DNA of 64,000 nucleotides from Candidatus Nitrosomarinus catalina (GTDB lineage: Archaea > Thermoproteota > Nitrososphaeria > Nitrososphaerales > Nitrosopumilaceae): NCBI RefSeq assembly GCF_002156965.1, contig NZ_CP021324.1:1004681-1068680 (forward strand). The letters run 5' to 3'. The position numbers and the translations under genes were made by a program. Positions 15,510 to 24,995 of this stretch are shown here, in pieces; the first letter of the stretch is position 1, and each line of letters opens with the position of its first letter. The notes beneath the pieces are model-generated. The model was given only the letters and a program-made list of their open reading frames with translations. It searched no databases and had not been told where the DNA came from.

Positions 15510-16244
15510 CTAATCTCCCCGGTTTCCAAAGTACTTGTCATGTAGTGCTTTCTTTTGAAGTTCATAAACAACCTCACATCCTTTAACTCCAACATCAACA
15601 CATTTTTTGTATTCTTCTGGAGTTAAGACACCGTCTAATTGTAATAAAGTAATTTTTTTCATACTTGGCATATATCCAATTGGCATATCGGCTTGACCTG
15701 CTTGATCCTCTTCATTGTTAACATCAAGAATAATTGTATCTGCTACTTTACCTGAAGCAATTGCTGCAACCATATCTCTCATCGGGATACCAGCATCAGC
15801 TAATGCAACAGATGCTGCGGTAAGGGCAGCACATCTAGTTCCACCATCAGCCTGTAAAACTTCAATAAATACATCAACTGCAGTTCTTGGGAATTTCTCC
15901 AACATTACTGCAGGTTCTAATGCTTCTTTGATTACTTTAGATATTTCAATTTCTCTTCTTGAAGGTGCTGGTCTTTTTCGTTCACCAACAGAAAATGGTT
16001 CCATGTGATATCTAACTCTTAAAATTCCAGTGTCAGTATTTGACATGTGTTTTGGATGAACATCTCTTGGTCCAAATACACCAACTAAAATTTTGTTATC
16101 GCCAAATTCAATGTAAGCAGAGCCATCAGCATTTTTTAGTCCGCCGGCTTTAATCATAATTCTGCGTGGTTCGTCTATTTTACGTCCATCACAGCGAATG
16201 CCATTTTCGTCCAATAAGACCATGGTTGCATCTCGTCCACCCAT
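15510..16244 (-). CDS. rrp41: exosome catalytic subunit Rrp41
   Basis: 244 residues, RNase PH fold. IRCDGRKIDEPRRIMIKAGG, GSAYIEFGDNKILVGVFGPR, the phosphate-site region ADGGTRCAALTAASVALADA and DMPIGYMPSMKKITLLQLDG mark the active archaeal Rrp41. It degrades RNA 3'-5' by phosphorolysis and can add A-rich tails. Its ATG overlaps the rrp4 stop by 1 nt. Confidence 0.96.
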   Translation of the reverse strand: MGGRDATMVLLDENGIRCDGRKIDEPRRIMIKAGGLKNADGSAYIEFGDNKILVGVFGPRDVHPKHMSNTDTGILRVRYHMEPFSVGERKRPAPSRREIEISKVIKEALEPAVMLEKFPRTAVDVFIEVLQADGGTRCAALTAASVALADAGIPMRDMVAAIASGKVADTIILDVNNEEDQAGQADMPIGYMPSMKKITLLQLDGVLTPEEYKKCVDVGVKGCEVVYELQKKALHDKYFGNRGD

Positions 16245-16924
16245 TATGATTCATCCTTTCCATCTAACATTTCTTTAATTAAATCAGTTAAATTAGCAAT
16301 ATGTGCTTTTTCATTAACCATTTCAACTGCCTTTTTAGCTTTTGAGAGCCCTTCTTCAGTCTCACAGGAAATAACAACCCAGCCATTTTGGCCAATTGTA
16401 ATGGCAGCATTAGTTCCCATTTCAATCATTTGTATCATACTTCCTTTTTTGCCAATCAAACGTGGAACTTTACTTGGAGAAATTTTTACTAAAATTCCAT
16501 CATCAATTTTACCTAAGTCTCTATCAGATATTGTAATAAGAGGATCTCTAGTTCTGTCAAAATTTGCAATTCTGGCAGCTACCAAATCACCAGTTTTTAA
16601 TTTACTTGAAAGTTCATCAGCATGAGTTGAAAAGTCTCTTCCAAAAACATCCTGAGCAGGTAAAAATCCAACATAGCAAGAATTTACATCTAATTCCCAA
16701 GATAATGATGTATGAGAAATAACTTTACCAATTACAAGATCATTAATTTTAGGAATATATTTTCCAGTTAGAGGAATGACTTTAACAGAATCTTCATAAA
16801 TTTCAGATATACCAACAGATGTAGAAATTATGTTATTTCCTTCTAAAACTACATTTTGTTCAGGTCTAAAAGGTCCACTGGTAATTACATCACCAGGAAT
16901 AACGTATTTTCTCTTATCTGCCAT
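16244..16924 (-). CDS. rrp4: exosome RNA-binding cap subunit Rrp4
   Basis: 226 residues. An N-terminal domain (VIPGDVITSGPFRPEQNVVL) is followed by an S1 domain (PKINDLVIGKVISHTSLSWE) and a KH domain with the motif VPRLIGKKGSMIQMIE. Rrp4 trimers cap the exosome ring and recruit RNA, with a preference for poly(A). The start shares one base with the SBDS stop (TAATG). Confidence 0.95.
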   Translation of the reverse strand: MADKRKYVIPGDVITSGPFRPEQNVVLEGNNIISTSVGISEIYEDSVKVIPLTGKYIPKINDLVIGKVISHTSLSWELDVNSCYVGFLPAQDVFGRDFSTHADELSSKLKTGDLVAARIANFDRTRDPLITISDRDLGKIDDGILVKISPSKVPRLIGKKGSMIQMIEMGTNAAITIGQNGWVVISCETEEGLSKAKKAVEMVNEKAHIANLTDLIKEMLDGKDES

Positions 16925-17610
16925 TATTTCATTACCTCTACAGTGGCAGAACCCTTGGTAATAGAACCTAATCTGTCAATCACGTTTGGCCTTGCTGCTG
17001 CGGGTATTTCAAGTATTGCTTTTAGTGAACCATTATTTTGCCATTCTTCTTTTTTTAGCGAACCGACAGATTTCAAAACCGAGTAAGATTGAGAGGCATA
17101 TTGTGCAGGAATAGTGATCTCCAATTGGAGATTTTCAGATTTTAATGCAATAATTGAACGTAATTTTTCAACAATATCTTTAACTTGTTCTTCGACGCTT
17201 TTTTGAGGTTCAATGGATACACGACCATCTTTCATTGCTTGTTCAATTCGTAATGGAGGATGAGGTAAGTGAGTTTTTGGATCAACAAAAGTTTTGGCAA
17301 TATATTCAACAATTTGTTTTCTTTTCTGATCCACCATTTTTCGTCTTTGATCAGTAGTAAGATTTAGATCTCCTTTTTCAAACATTATTTGAGCAATCTC
17401 GGTTTTATCTTCAGTTTTGAATGCAGCGAGTAATTTTTCAGTAGAGGGCTTTGTTCCTTTTCCAGAATCAGTATAGATTTCTTCAGAAACTAAAACCGAA
17501 GAAATATCCTTTTTCTTACCTAATTTGTAATCCAAAGCAGGATCTGGCTTTACCAATATTTCAAATTTTTCACCTTCAAAGGAGAATCTAACTACTGTAA
17601 CGTCTGCCAT
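16924..17610 (-). CDS. sdo1: ribosome maturation protein SBDS
   Basis: 228 residues, three-domain SBDS/Sdo1. Visible are RFSFEGEKFEILVKPDPALD in domain I, LTTDQRRKMVDQKRKQIVEY in the linker region, and domains II and III with HPPLRIEQAMKD and IPAAARPNVIDRLGSI. SBDS helps release the anti-association factor aIF6 from the 60S-type subunit. It heads the exosome superoperon, divergent from rpoD with a 58-bp shared promoter region. Confidence 0.95.
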   Translation of the reverse strand: MADVTVVRFSFEGEKFEILVKPDPALDYKLGKKKDISSVLVSEEIYTDSGKGTKPSTEKLLAAFKTEDKTEIAQIMFEKGDLNLTTDQRRKMVDQKRKQIVEYIAKTFVDPKTHLPHPPLRIEQAMKDGRVSIEPQKSVEEQVKDIVEKLRSIIALKSENLQLEITIPAQYASQSYSVLKSVGSLKKEEWQNNGSLKAILEIPAAARPNVIDRLGSITKGSATVEVMK

Positions 17611-17668
17611 ATCTTAGTACTATTGTAATTTGGTATTTATCTATACGTAAAGCTAGCTAGATTTTTAT

Positions 17669-18295
17669 GTGCACTTTGACGATTTTCAACAAGATTTGTC
17701 ATCATTAGACGTTATTACAAAAGATTCTGAAAAGATAGCCTTAAAGCTAAAAGGTGTTCCATTACAATATGCAAATGCTTTAAGACGTGTTTGTTTAAAC
17801 GGAGTTCCAGTTTTTGCAATTGATACAGTAGACATTATTGAAAACACATCTGTTTTACCTGACGAGGGTTTAGCTCACAGATTGGGTTTGATTCCATTAA
17901 AAACAGATTTGAGTAAATATAATGAATCAGATAAAATCCTACTAGTGTTAGATTCAGGAATATCTGAAGAAACTAGAACTGTATTATCAGGAGAATTATC
18001 TTCTGAAGATGAGAGTATTAAGCCAGTATCTGAAAAAGTTCCAATTGTTCAATTGGCCCCAGGTCAAAAAATCAAAGTCGAATGTTATGCAAGACTAGGA
18101 CGTGGCACAGAACATGCAAAGTGGAATGCTTCTAACGTTGCTATGCTCACAGATACTGACAAAGATGATGAGAAAATACTCACCATAGAGTCAACAGGAG
18201 CACTAAATCCAGAACAAATTGTTCTAGAAGGAGTAGAAGAAGTTAGTAGAAGAGTTGTTGAATTCAAAGATATGATCAACAATATCGAGGAATAG
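17669..18295 (+). CDS. rpoD: RNA polymerase subunit Rpo3 (D)
   Basis: 208 residues from GTG at 17669. GVPLQYANALRRVCLNGVPV and DEGLAHRLGLIPLKTDL are the alpha-like dimerisation signatures. It nucleates assembly of archaeal RNA polymerase with Rpo11. Many archaeal homologues are about 260 residues because of an inserted ferredoxin-like domain; here that insert and any Cys cluster are missing. TATTTATC about 26 bp upstream gives a leaderless start. Head of the rpoD-L18e-L13-S9 operon. Confidence 0.95.
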   Translation: MHFDDFQQDLSSLDVITKDSEKIALKLKGVPLQYANALRRVCLNGVPVFAIDTVDIIENTSVLPDEGLAHRLGLIPLKTDLSKYNESDKILLVLDSGISEETRTVLSGELSSEDESIKPVSEKVPIVQLAPGQKIKVECYARLGRGTEHAKWNASNVAMLTDTDKDDEKILTIESTGALNPEQIVLEGVEEVSRRVVEFKDMINNIEE

Positions 18296-18340
18296 TAGAA
18301 GCATAGACATTATATTTGGGTTTTAAGCCGGATTATTCAC

Positions 18341-18688
18341 ATGACTAATCAAGTTGTAATTCGTATGGCTAGCGATCTTAAGAAAGCATCAACCAAAAAT
18401 GATGCTCCAATTTGGGGTAAATTGGCAGAATACGCTCTAAAACCATCAATTGCTAGAAGAGATATCAATCTCAATAGAATTAGTCAATTAACCAAAGATA
18501 ACGATACAGTAGTTTTTCCAGGTAAAGTTTTAGGAACAGGAAATATTTCTCACAAAATCACATTATGTTCATTTTCAATTTCAAATTCTGCAGCAGCCAA
18601 AGTTTTAGAAAATGGTGGAAAATTAATCTCACATGCAGATTTAATCAAACAAAACCCAACAGGTAAAGGAGTAGTACTACTTGGCTAA
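18341..18688 (+). CDS. rpl18e: 50S ribosomal protein L18e (eL18)
   Basis: 115 residues. WGKLAEYALKPSIARRDINL, NRISQLTKDNDTVVFPGKVL and ISHKITLCSFSISNSAAAKV are characteristic of L18e. It stands between rpoD and L13 as in other archaea, and overlaps the TTG start of L13 by 8 nt. Confidence 0.95.
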   Translation: MTNQVVIRMASDLKKASTKNDAPIWGKLAEYALKPSIARRDINLNRISQLTKDNDTVVFPGKVLGTGNISHKITLCSFSISNSAAAKVLENGGKLISHADLIKQNPTGKGVVLLG

Positions 18689-19190
18689 TGGAAGATTAAA
18701 CAGACCTGCTGGAAGAAATTCAAACACTTCCAAACAAGAGGTTGTTATTAGAACAGATAGACCAATTGTCGTTGATGCAACAAATCACATTGCAGGTAGA
18801 TTAGCATCAAATGTTGCTAAATTGCTATTACAAGGTCAAAGAGTCACAGTAATCAATTGTGAAAAAATTATGATGAGTGGAACAAGATCAAATCAAATTC
18901 AAGAATATAGAGAATTTTTAGAAATTAACAGTATTATCAATTACAAACACGGACCGGTACACTATAGAAGACCAGATACAATCATTGCAAAGATGATTCG
19001 TCAAATGTTACCATTTGATAGAAAACCATCAGGCAAATTAGCATTCCAAAGATTAAGAACATACATCGGTGCACCAAATGATACAAAACCATTAGAGAAA
19101 ACACAGTTTGAAAAAGCATTAATCAAAAGAGCAGCTTCTAATTACACAACATTAGCAGAAATATGTAGAGTAATAGGATGGACAGAATAA
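18681..19190 (+). CDS. rpl13: 50S ribosomal protein L13 (uL13)
   Basis: 169 residues from a TTG at 18681 within the end of L18e. Core motifs are VVDATNHIAGRLASNVAKLL, INCEKIMMSG, HYRRPDTIIAKMIRQMLPFD and the LRTYIGAPND stretch. The extra N-terminal 25 residues are Asn/Arg-rich. The order L18e-L13-S9 is the conserved archaeal arrangement. Confidence 0.95.
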   Translation: MANGRLNRPAGRNSNTSKQEVVIRTDRPIVVDATNHIAGRLASNVAKLLLQGQRVTVINCEKIMMSGTRSNQIQEYREFLEINSIINYKHGPVHYRRPDTIIAKMIRQMLPFDRKPSGKLAFQRLRTYIGAPNDTKPLEKTQFEKALIKRAASNYTTLAEICRVIGWTE

Positions 19191-19191
19191 G

Positions 19192-19638
19192 ATGATTCCA
19201 AAAACTGAAATTTATTTTGCAACTAGAAAAACAGCTAGTGCTCACGTATACATTACAAAAGGTGTAGGTAAAGTTAGAATTAACAACGTTCCAGTAGAAA
19301 TGATTCCACAAGAAACAGCCCGTGAAGTCATTTTAGCACCACTTGAAATTACAGGAGATTTGAGAGATAAAATCGATATTTCTGTAAGAGTTAGAGGTGG
19401 AGGATTCATGGGACAAGCAAGTGCAGTAGCAACTGCAATTACCAGAGCATTAGTAGGCTGGACAAAATCTAAAAAAGAGCCAAAAGATCATCCTTTCCCA
19501 AAATCAACTAGAGAAGACCTCAGAAAAAGAATTACTGATTTTGACAAATATCTAGTTAGTGGAGACGCCAGACAAAAAGAACCAAAGAAATTTGGCGGAC
19601 CTGGTGCAAGAAGAAGAAAACAGAAGTCATACCGTTAG
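19192..19638 (+). CDS. rps9: 30S ribosomal protein S9 (uS9)
   Basis: 148 residues. EIYFATRKTASAHVYITKG, RVRGGGFMGQASAVATAITR and the basic C-terminal tail GGPGARRRKQKSYR, which reaches the P-site tRNA anticodon, identify S9. It starts 1 nt after L13. In many archaea rpoN, rpoK and S2 follow; here a nucleotidyltransferase does. Confidence 0.96.
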   Translation: MIPKTEIYFATRKTASAHVYITKGVGKVRINNVPVEMIPQETAREVILAPLEITGDLRDKIDISVRVRGGGFMGQASAVATAITRALVGWTKSKKEPKDHPFPKSTREDLRKRITDFDKYLVSGDARQKEPKKFGGPGARRRKQKSYR

Positions 19639-19641
19639 ACT

Positions 19642-20358
19642 GTGAAGGCTGTAATTTTAGCTGGTGGTAAAGGCACCCGTGGAAAACCATATACAGAATA
19701 TTTTCCAAAAGCGATGACACCAATTAACGGAAAACCTTTGATTGATTATGTTGTCAGATATCTAAAATCATTCAAGTTCATTAATGAAATCATCATCATT
19801 TCAGATTATACTGGTTTAGGAGGTCAGATCAAAAATTATTATGGAAATCAAAAAAATATTAAATTTATTCAAGATTCACAAAGTGGAACAGGAGGGGATT
19901 TACTCCACATTCAAAAGGAATTAAAAAATGAATCAGAATTTCTCTTGTGGTTTGTAGACAATCTATGTGCATTAGATATTACAAAAATGAGAAAAACTTT
20001 CAAAGAAAAAAACAGTTTGGCATGTATTGCAACTAGAACAAAGAGAAAAGAAGAAACAGGTTTTGCAGTGGTAGAAGATGGAATAATTACAGAGTTTAAA
20101 GAAAAGCCAATTATGAAATTACAATTATCAGAATGTTTAGGAATCTACATGTTAGGAAAAGAAATCATTCAGAGAATTAAAAAGAAAAAGAAAAAACAAG
20201 TAAATTTATCATTTGATATTTTACAAGAATTATCAAAAGAAGGTAAAATTAGTGCTCACGATATAGAACAAAGAGAATGGATTGATGCAGAATCACCAAT
20301 GATTTTAGAGAGAAACGAGAAATTAGTAACGAAAATCATAAAACAGATGGGATTGTAG
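19642..20358 (+). CDS. sugar-phosphate nucleotidyltransferase
   Basis: 238 residues from GTG at 19642, 3 nt after S9. The nucleotide-binding signature reads AVILAGGKGTRGKPYTEYFP followed by KAMTPINGKPLIDYV; the usual Leu-Arg after GTR is replaced by Gly-Lys. WFVDN holds the metal-binding Asp region. The enzyme joins an NTP and a sugar-1-phosphate to give an NDP-sugar for glycosylation; substrates cannot be read from the sequence. The C-terminal region is basic (RIKKKKKKQ). The 3' end overlaps the convergent leuD by 23 nt. Confidence 0.82.
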   Translation: MKAVILAGGKGTRGKPYTEYFPKAMTPINGKPLIDYVVRYLKSFKFINEIIIISDYTGLGGQIKNYYGNQKNIKFIQDSQSGTGGDLLHIQKELKNESEFLLWFVDNLCALDITKMRKTFKEKNSLACIATRTKRKEETGFAVVEDGIITEFKEKPIMKLQLSECLGIYMLGKEIIQRIKKKKKKQVNLSFDILQELSKEGKISAHDIEQREWIDAESPMILERNEKLVTKIIKQMGL

Positions 20359-20920
20359 AGTTCTCTTCAAATTCAGAAATTTTTTCCTCATGCTGAAGAG
20401 TTTGTGCAATGTCATCTAACCCCTCCAAGAGAATTTTTTTCTTGTGAGAATTGATTTCAAAAGAGATATTTTCTGAAGGCGTTTTAATTACCTGATTTTC
20501 TAAATCTACTACAATTTGGTTAGTCTCATGTTGAAGTTTCTCCACCAGCGTAGAATCTAATGTAATAGGAAGAATTCCATTTTTGAAACAATTGCTAAAA
20601 AAAATATCAGCAAAAGAAGAGGATATTATTACAGAAAAACCATAATCATCTAAAGCCCAAACTGCATGCTCTCTACTAGAACCGCATCCAAAATTATCTC
20701 CTGCTACTAAAATTTTTGAGTCATCATATTTAGAATTATTCAAAACAAAATCAGATTTCAAATTTTCATTTTCATCATATCGCCAATTAAAAAATAAGAA
20801 TTTACCAAATCCAGACTTTTGAACTAATTTTAAAAATTGTTTGGGAATAATTTGATCAGTATCCACATTGACTTTATCAAGAGGAGTAACAATGCTTTTT
20901 ACATTTTGAAAAGGCTCCAT
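20336..20920 (-). CDS. leuD: 3-isopropylmalate dehydratase small subunit, bacterial type
   Basis: 194 residues. PLDKVNVDTDQIIPKQFLK, GDNFGCGSSREHAVWALDDY and SFADIFFSNCFKNGILPI match bacterial LeuD, whose length is near 200. With LeuC it converts 2-isopropylmalate to 3-isopropylmalate in leucine synthesis. It starts 1 nt after leuC. The C-terminal 30 residues extend over the end of the convergent nucleotidyltransferase gene. Confidence 0.93.
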   Translation of the reverse strand: MEPFQNVKSIVTPLDKVNVDTDQIIPKQFLKLVQKSGFGKFLFFNWRYDENENLKSDFVLNNSKYDDSKILVAGDNFGCGSSREHAVWALDDYGFSVIISSSFADIFFSNCFKNGILPITLDSTLVEKLQHETNQIVVDLENQVIKTPSENISFEINSHKKKILLEGLDDIAQTLQHEEKISEFEENSTIPSVL

Positions 20921-20921
20921 G

Positions 20922-22337
20922 TTAATTCAAATCCAATTTCCTTACATCAACAAAATGTCCATGTATTGCGGCTGCTGCGGCCATGACTGGGCTTACCAAA
21001 TGAGTTCTACCACCATTGCCTTGTCTGCCTTCAAAATTTCTATTTGATGTACTAGCACATCTTTCACCAGGAGACAAAATATCAGGATTCATGCCTAAAC
21101 ACATACTGCAACCAGCCTCTCTCCATTCAAAATTTGCATCAATGAAAATTTTATCCAACCCCATCTCTTCAGCTTGTTTTTTTACCATTTGAGAACCTGG
21201 GACGACCATTGCACTAACATTAGATGCAACTTTTTGTCCTTGAATCACTTTTGATGCTTCAATAAGATCCTCTAGTCTTGCATTAGTACAAGAACCGATA
21301 AACACTCTATCAATTTCAATATCCTCAATTAAAGTTCCAGATTCAAGTGCCATATACTCAAGAGCTTTTTCAGCACCTTTCTTTTGATTAGCATTACCAT
21401 TAGAAAATTCATCAGGAGATGGAATAGATTCATCAATATCACAAGTCATTCCAGGGTTTGTTCCCCAACTTACTTGTGGGGCAATTTCATTGATATCTAA
21501 AACAAATGTTTTATCAAAAGTAGCATCAGAATCAGTTTTGAGATTTACTTTCCAATCAGATACAAGAGAATCATAATTTTTTGGAGTATATTCTCTGTTT
21601 CGTAAATAATCAAAAGTTTTTTGATCAGGTGCAATCAATCCTGCTCGAGCTCCTCCTTCAATAGACATATTACAAATTGTCATTCGTTGTTCCATAGAAA
21701 GATCAGTAATTCCTTCACCGCGATATTCAATTACAGTTCCAGTTCCACCAGCAGTTCCAATATTTTTGATGATTGATAAAATTATATCTTTTGCAGTTAC
21801 TGCATGAGGATTCTTTCTTTTTCCTTCAACTCTAACTTCAAATGTTTTTGGTTTTTCTAGCCACAAAGTTTGAGATGCCAAAACATGCTCCACTTCACTT
21901 GTACCAATTCCCAATGCTAATGCACCAAAAGCACCATGTGTAGAAGTATGACTGTCGCCGCAAACAATTGTAGTTCCAGGTAATGTTATACCTAATTGAG
22001 GTCCAATAACATGCACGATTCCCTGATTTGGGCTGTTAATATCAAATAATTTTATTCCAAAATCCTTACAATTATTCTCAAGTGTTTTAATTTGAACTGC
22101 AGAAGTTTGGTCCAAAATAGGTAAAGAACGATCACTAGTAGGAACATTATGATCCATTGTTGCAATAGTTAAATCAGGTCTTCTAACTTTCCTATTGTTC
22201 ATTCGTAACCCATCAAATGCTTGAGGAGAAGTAACTTCATGAACAAGATGTCTATCTATGTAAATTAAGGCGGGTTCATTTTGTTTTTCAACTACAATAT
22301 GAGATTCCCAAATTTTGTCAAAAAGTGTTTTTCCCAT
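20922..22337 (-). CDS. leuC: 3-isopropylmalate dehydratase large subunit, bacterial type
   Basis: 471 residues from the ATG at 22337 ([15 protein letters not shown]). Aconitase-fold features are [20 protein letters not shown], the cluster cysteines in [11 protein letters not shown] and [12 protein letters not shown], and [20 protein letters not shown]. The length is that of bacterial LeuC, not the 420-residue archaeal form next door. A frame extending to 22382 overlaps the upstream gene and is rejected. Needs a [4Fe-4S] cluster. Confidence 0.94.
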   Translation of the reverse strand: MGKTLFDKIWESHIVVEKQNEPALIYIDRHLVHEVTSPQAFDGLRMNNRKVRRPDLTIATMDHNVPTSDRSLPILDQTSAVQIKTLENNCKDFGIKLFDINSPNQGIVHVIGPQLGITLPGTTIVCGDSHTSTHGAFGALALGIGTSEVEHVLASQTLWLEKPKTFEVRVEGKRKNPHAVTAKDIILSIIKNIGTAGGTGTVIEYRGEGITDLSMEQRMTICNMSIEGGARAGLIAPDQKTFDYLRNREYTPKNYDSLVSDWKVNLKTDSDATFDKTFVLDINEIAPQVSWGTNPGMTCDIDESIPSPDEFSNGNANQKKGAEKALEYMALESGTLIEDIEIDRVFIGSCTNARLEDLIEASKVIQGQKVASNVSAMVVPGSQMVKKQAEEMGLDKIFIDANFEWREAGCSMCLGMNPDILSPGERCASTSNRNFEGRQGNGGRTHLVSPVMAAAAAIHGHFVDVRKLDLN

Positions 22338-22338
22338 T

Positions 22339-22830
22339 TTAATCCAATTCGGGGTTATACTTGAATAATCCACCGGCTTCAATTATTTTTCCAATAATTT
22401 CAGAAAAAGGTTTCATTTTGTATGATTCATTTTTTGTTAGATTTTTTATTTCATTGGTTGAAATATCAATATCAAGTTCATCACCATCAGAAATCCCATC
22501 ATATGCATCTTGACCAATTTCAATAGGTAACAAAAATGCACCATCTACAGAATTTCTATAAAAAATTCTTGCAAAAGACAAAGCAAGTATTGCTTTAACT
22601 CCAGAGTGAGATAATGCAATTGGAGCATGTTCACGAGAAGAACCAGAACCAAAATTCTTTCCAGATAAAATAAAATCACCTTCTTTTACTTTTGAATGAA
22701 AATCAGGATCCAATCCCTCCATAGCATGAGTTGCAAGTTCAGCATAATCATGGACTTTTAGATATTGACCTGGAATAATTACATCAGTATCGATGTTATC
22801 ACGATCGTATTTTATGACGTTTCCTTTCAT
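22339..22830 (-). CDS. aconitase-family small subunit, archaeal LeuD/HacB type
   Basis: 163 residues. [40 protein letters not shown] and [20 protein letters not shown] are the archaeal isopropylmalate/homoaconitate-type small subunit. The specificity loop after the conserved Tyr-Leu reads Lys-Val, which matches neither the canonical homoaconitase Arg-Thr nor a clear isopropylmalate motif that I can recall, so the substrate is open. It overlaps its large subunit by 4 nt. Confidence 0.85.
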   Translation of the reverse strand: MKGNVIKYDRDNIDTDVIIPGQYLKVHDYAELATHAMEGLDPDFHSKVKEGDFILSGKNFGSGSSREHAPIALSHSGVKAILALSFARIFYRNSVDGAFLLPIEIGQDAYDGISDGDELDIDISTNEIKNLTKNESYKMKPFSEIIGKIIEAGGLFKYNPELD

Positions 22831-24098
22831 ATCAAATCCCTTGGATCAGTTATTTTTCCAGTAACTGCAGAAGCTGCTGCCACCATCGGAGATGAAAGAT
22901 ATGTTTGTGATTCAACATGTCCCATTCTACCAGGGAAATTTCGGTTAGTTGTACTAATACAAATTTCATCTTTAGCTAATACTCCCATATGAGCACCACA
23001 GCAGGCACCACAGGTTGGAGGTCCAACAGTAACACCAGCATCTAAGAAAATTTTCAACAATCCATTTTCCATTGCACGTTGATAAATTGAGATTGCAGCA
23101 GGTAAAATTTCAGTTCTTATCTTTACTTTTCTTCCTTTGAGAACTTTTGCTGCAGCTTCCAAATCCTCATACTTTGCACCAGTACAAGAACCGATGTAAG
23201 ATTTATCCAATTCCACAGAAGGAGCTTCACTAACAACACATGTATTATCAGGGGAGAAAGGTTTGGCAATGATTGGTTCCATTTCAGAACTTTCAAATTC
23301 AAAAACTTTAGCATATTCTGCATCAGCATCACCATTAACTATATTGAAATTTGTTGCACCTTTTGAAGAAAGATAATCTACAACTTTTTGATCAGGTTCT
23401 ACAATTCCATTTTTAGCTCCTGCTTCAGTAGTCATATTACATAAAGTCAATCTACTTTCAACAGACATGTCATCAATTCCACTTCCACCAAATTGCATTG
23501 TTCTATATGCACCACCATCATTGCCAATTTCACCAATAATTTTTAGAATCAAATCTTTGGCCATTACATGATCAGGTAATTTTCCATTTAGTTTGAAGTA
23601 ATAAGTTTCAGGAACTTTAAACCAAATATTTCCATTTAACAAAACATATGCAATGTCAGTATGTCCTAAACCAACTGCAAATGCTCCTAAAGCTCCAGTA
23701 GTATTTGTATGAGAATCACCACCAACATAAACATCACCTGGCATTACCATTGCTTGTTCGTGTGATAATGTATGACAAATTCCATATTGGCCCATTCCAT
23801 ATTTGAAATGTTTTTCAATACCATAATTTTTAGTGAAATTTGATAATTTTACAATATTTTCTGCAGACAATTTATCAGCTGATGGTACAAAATGATCTTC
23901 AGCTACCCAAACTTTTGTTGGATCCCATAATTTATCGACTGCAATTCCTTGTTTCTTTAATTTATCAAATACCTTGAGCACACCAGGTCCAGAAACATCA
24001 TGCATCATTACTTTATCAACATCAGCAAATACTACGTCATCAGGTGCTACTGAGGACTTGCCTGAAGCACGTGCAAGGATCTTCTCAACTATATTCAT
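22827..24098 (-). CDS. aconitase-family large subunit, archaeal LeuC/HacA type
   Basis: 423 residues. GDVYVGGDSHTNTTGALGAF, SYIGSCTGAKYEDLEAAAKV and PPTCGACCGAHMGVLAKDE carry the cluster cysteines; TTNRNFPGRMGHVESQTYLS closes the site. The length fits archaeal isopropylmalate isomerase or homoaconitase. First gene of a four-gene unit with the second pair leuCD downstream; GCTTTTAATCCC about 27 bp upstream is the likely TATA box. Its substrate (isopropylmalate, homoaconitate, methylmalate or similar) cannot be decided here. Confidence 0.88.
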   Translation of the reverse strand: MNIVEKILARASGKSSVAPDDVVFADVDKVMMHDVSGPGVLKVFDKLKKQGIAVDKLWDPTKVWVAEDHFVPSADKLSAENIVKLSNFTKNYGIEKHFKYGMGQYGICHTLSHEQAMVMPGDVYVGGDSHTNTTGALGAFAVGLGHTDIAYVLLNGNIWFKVPETYYFKLNGKLPDHVMAKDLILKIIGEIGNDGGAYRTMQFGGSGIDDMSVESRLTLCNMTTEAGAKNGIVEPDQKVVDYLSSKGATNFNIVNGDADAEYAKVFEFESSEMEPIIAKPFSPDNTCVVSEAPSVELDKSYIGSCTGAKYEDLEAAAKVLKGRKVKIRTEILPAAISIYQRAMENGLLKIFLDAGVTVGPPTCGACCGAHMGVLAKDEICISTTNRNFPGRMGHVESQTYLSSPMVAAASAVTGKITDPRDLI

Positions 24099-24171
24099 GA
24101 TTGAAAAAGCTCAGTCTTGGGATTAAAAGCTTTTCAGAACAATAAAAAAGAAATAGAATCTAACAGAATAT

Positions 24172-24948
24172 GTGCAATTAACTGTTTTACCCCTACTAGC
24201 TGAAAGAATGGAAACAGAATTTGACGTTTTTGAAGAATTAGAAAATACTTTAAAAAAAAATAAAACAGAATTAGAGGAGGGAGACGTCATAGTAATTTCT
24301 ACCAAATATGTCTCAAATTCACAAGGAAGAATTGTAGATTTAGCGAAAATTAAAGCATCTGAATATGGAGAAAAAATTGCAAATGAATTTAATCTAAAAC
24401 CAGGAATTGCAGAAGTCATCATTAGAGAATCAGATAAAATTTTTGGTGGGATAGGAGGATTTGTCATTACATCTGCAGATAATATAATGGCACCAAATGC
24501 AGGAATTGATAAATCAAATGCAAAAAAAGGTAAAGCAATACTATATCCAAAGGATCCTTATTTGATTGCTGAACAAATTCGAAGAAAAATTTTCTTAAAA
24601 TCATTAATTCATGTGGGAATAATTTTAGTAGATAGTAGATTAATGCCAGCAAGAATTGGAACATCAGGAGTTGCAGTATCTTGTGCCGGAATTGAACCAG
24701 TATTAGACATGAGATCAAAAAAAGATTTGGACGGGAATCCATTAAAAGTAACATTTCAAGCAGTGGTGGATAATCTTGCAACTATTGCAAATCATAAGAT
24801 GGGAGAAGGAGGAGAATCAAAACCATTTGCAATTGTTAGAAACTCAGGTGCAAAACTTACAGATAGAAAAATTAATTCTTCAGAAATGGCAATTGCTCCA
24901 GAACAATGTGTGTATGTAAGAGGCCTTTCAAAACCACCTAAAAACTAA
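24172..24948 (+). CDS. cofE: coenzyme F420-0:L-glutamate ligase
   Basis: 258 residues from a GTG at 24172. EEGDVIVISTKYVSNSQGRI, VDSRLMPARIGTSGVAVSCA and the C-terminal GAKLTDRKINSSEM fit CofE, which adds glutamates to F420-0 with GTP. The length matches single-domain archaeal CofE. The promoter region is shared divergently with the isomerase operon (73 bp). Confidence 0.93.
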   Translation: MQLTVLPLLAERMETEFDVFEELENTLKKNKTELEEGDVIVISTKYVSNSQGRIVDLAKIKASEYGEKIANEFNLKPGIAEVIIRESDKIFGGIGGFVITSADNIMAPNAGIDKSNAKKGKAILYPKDPYLIAEQIRRKIFLKSLIHVGIILVDSRLMPARIGTSGVAVSCAGIEPVLDMRSKKDLDGNPLKVTFQAVVDNLATIANHKMGEGGESKPFAIVRNSGAKLTDRKINSSEMAIAPEQCVYVRGLSKPPKN

Positions 24949-24995
24949 GGGTACAAGAGAAGTTTTTTTAAATATAGGAATTAGAGAGAGAAAAT

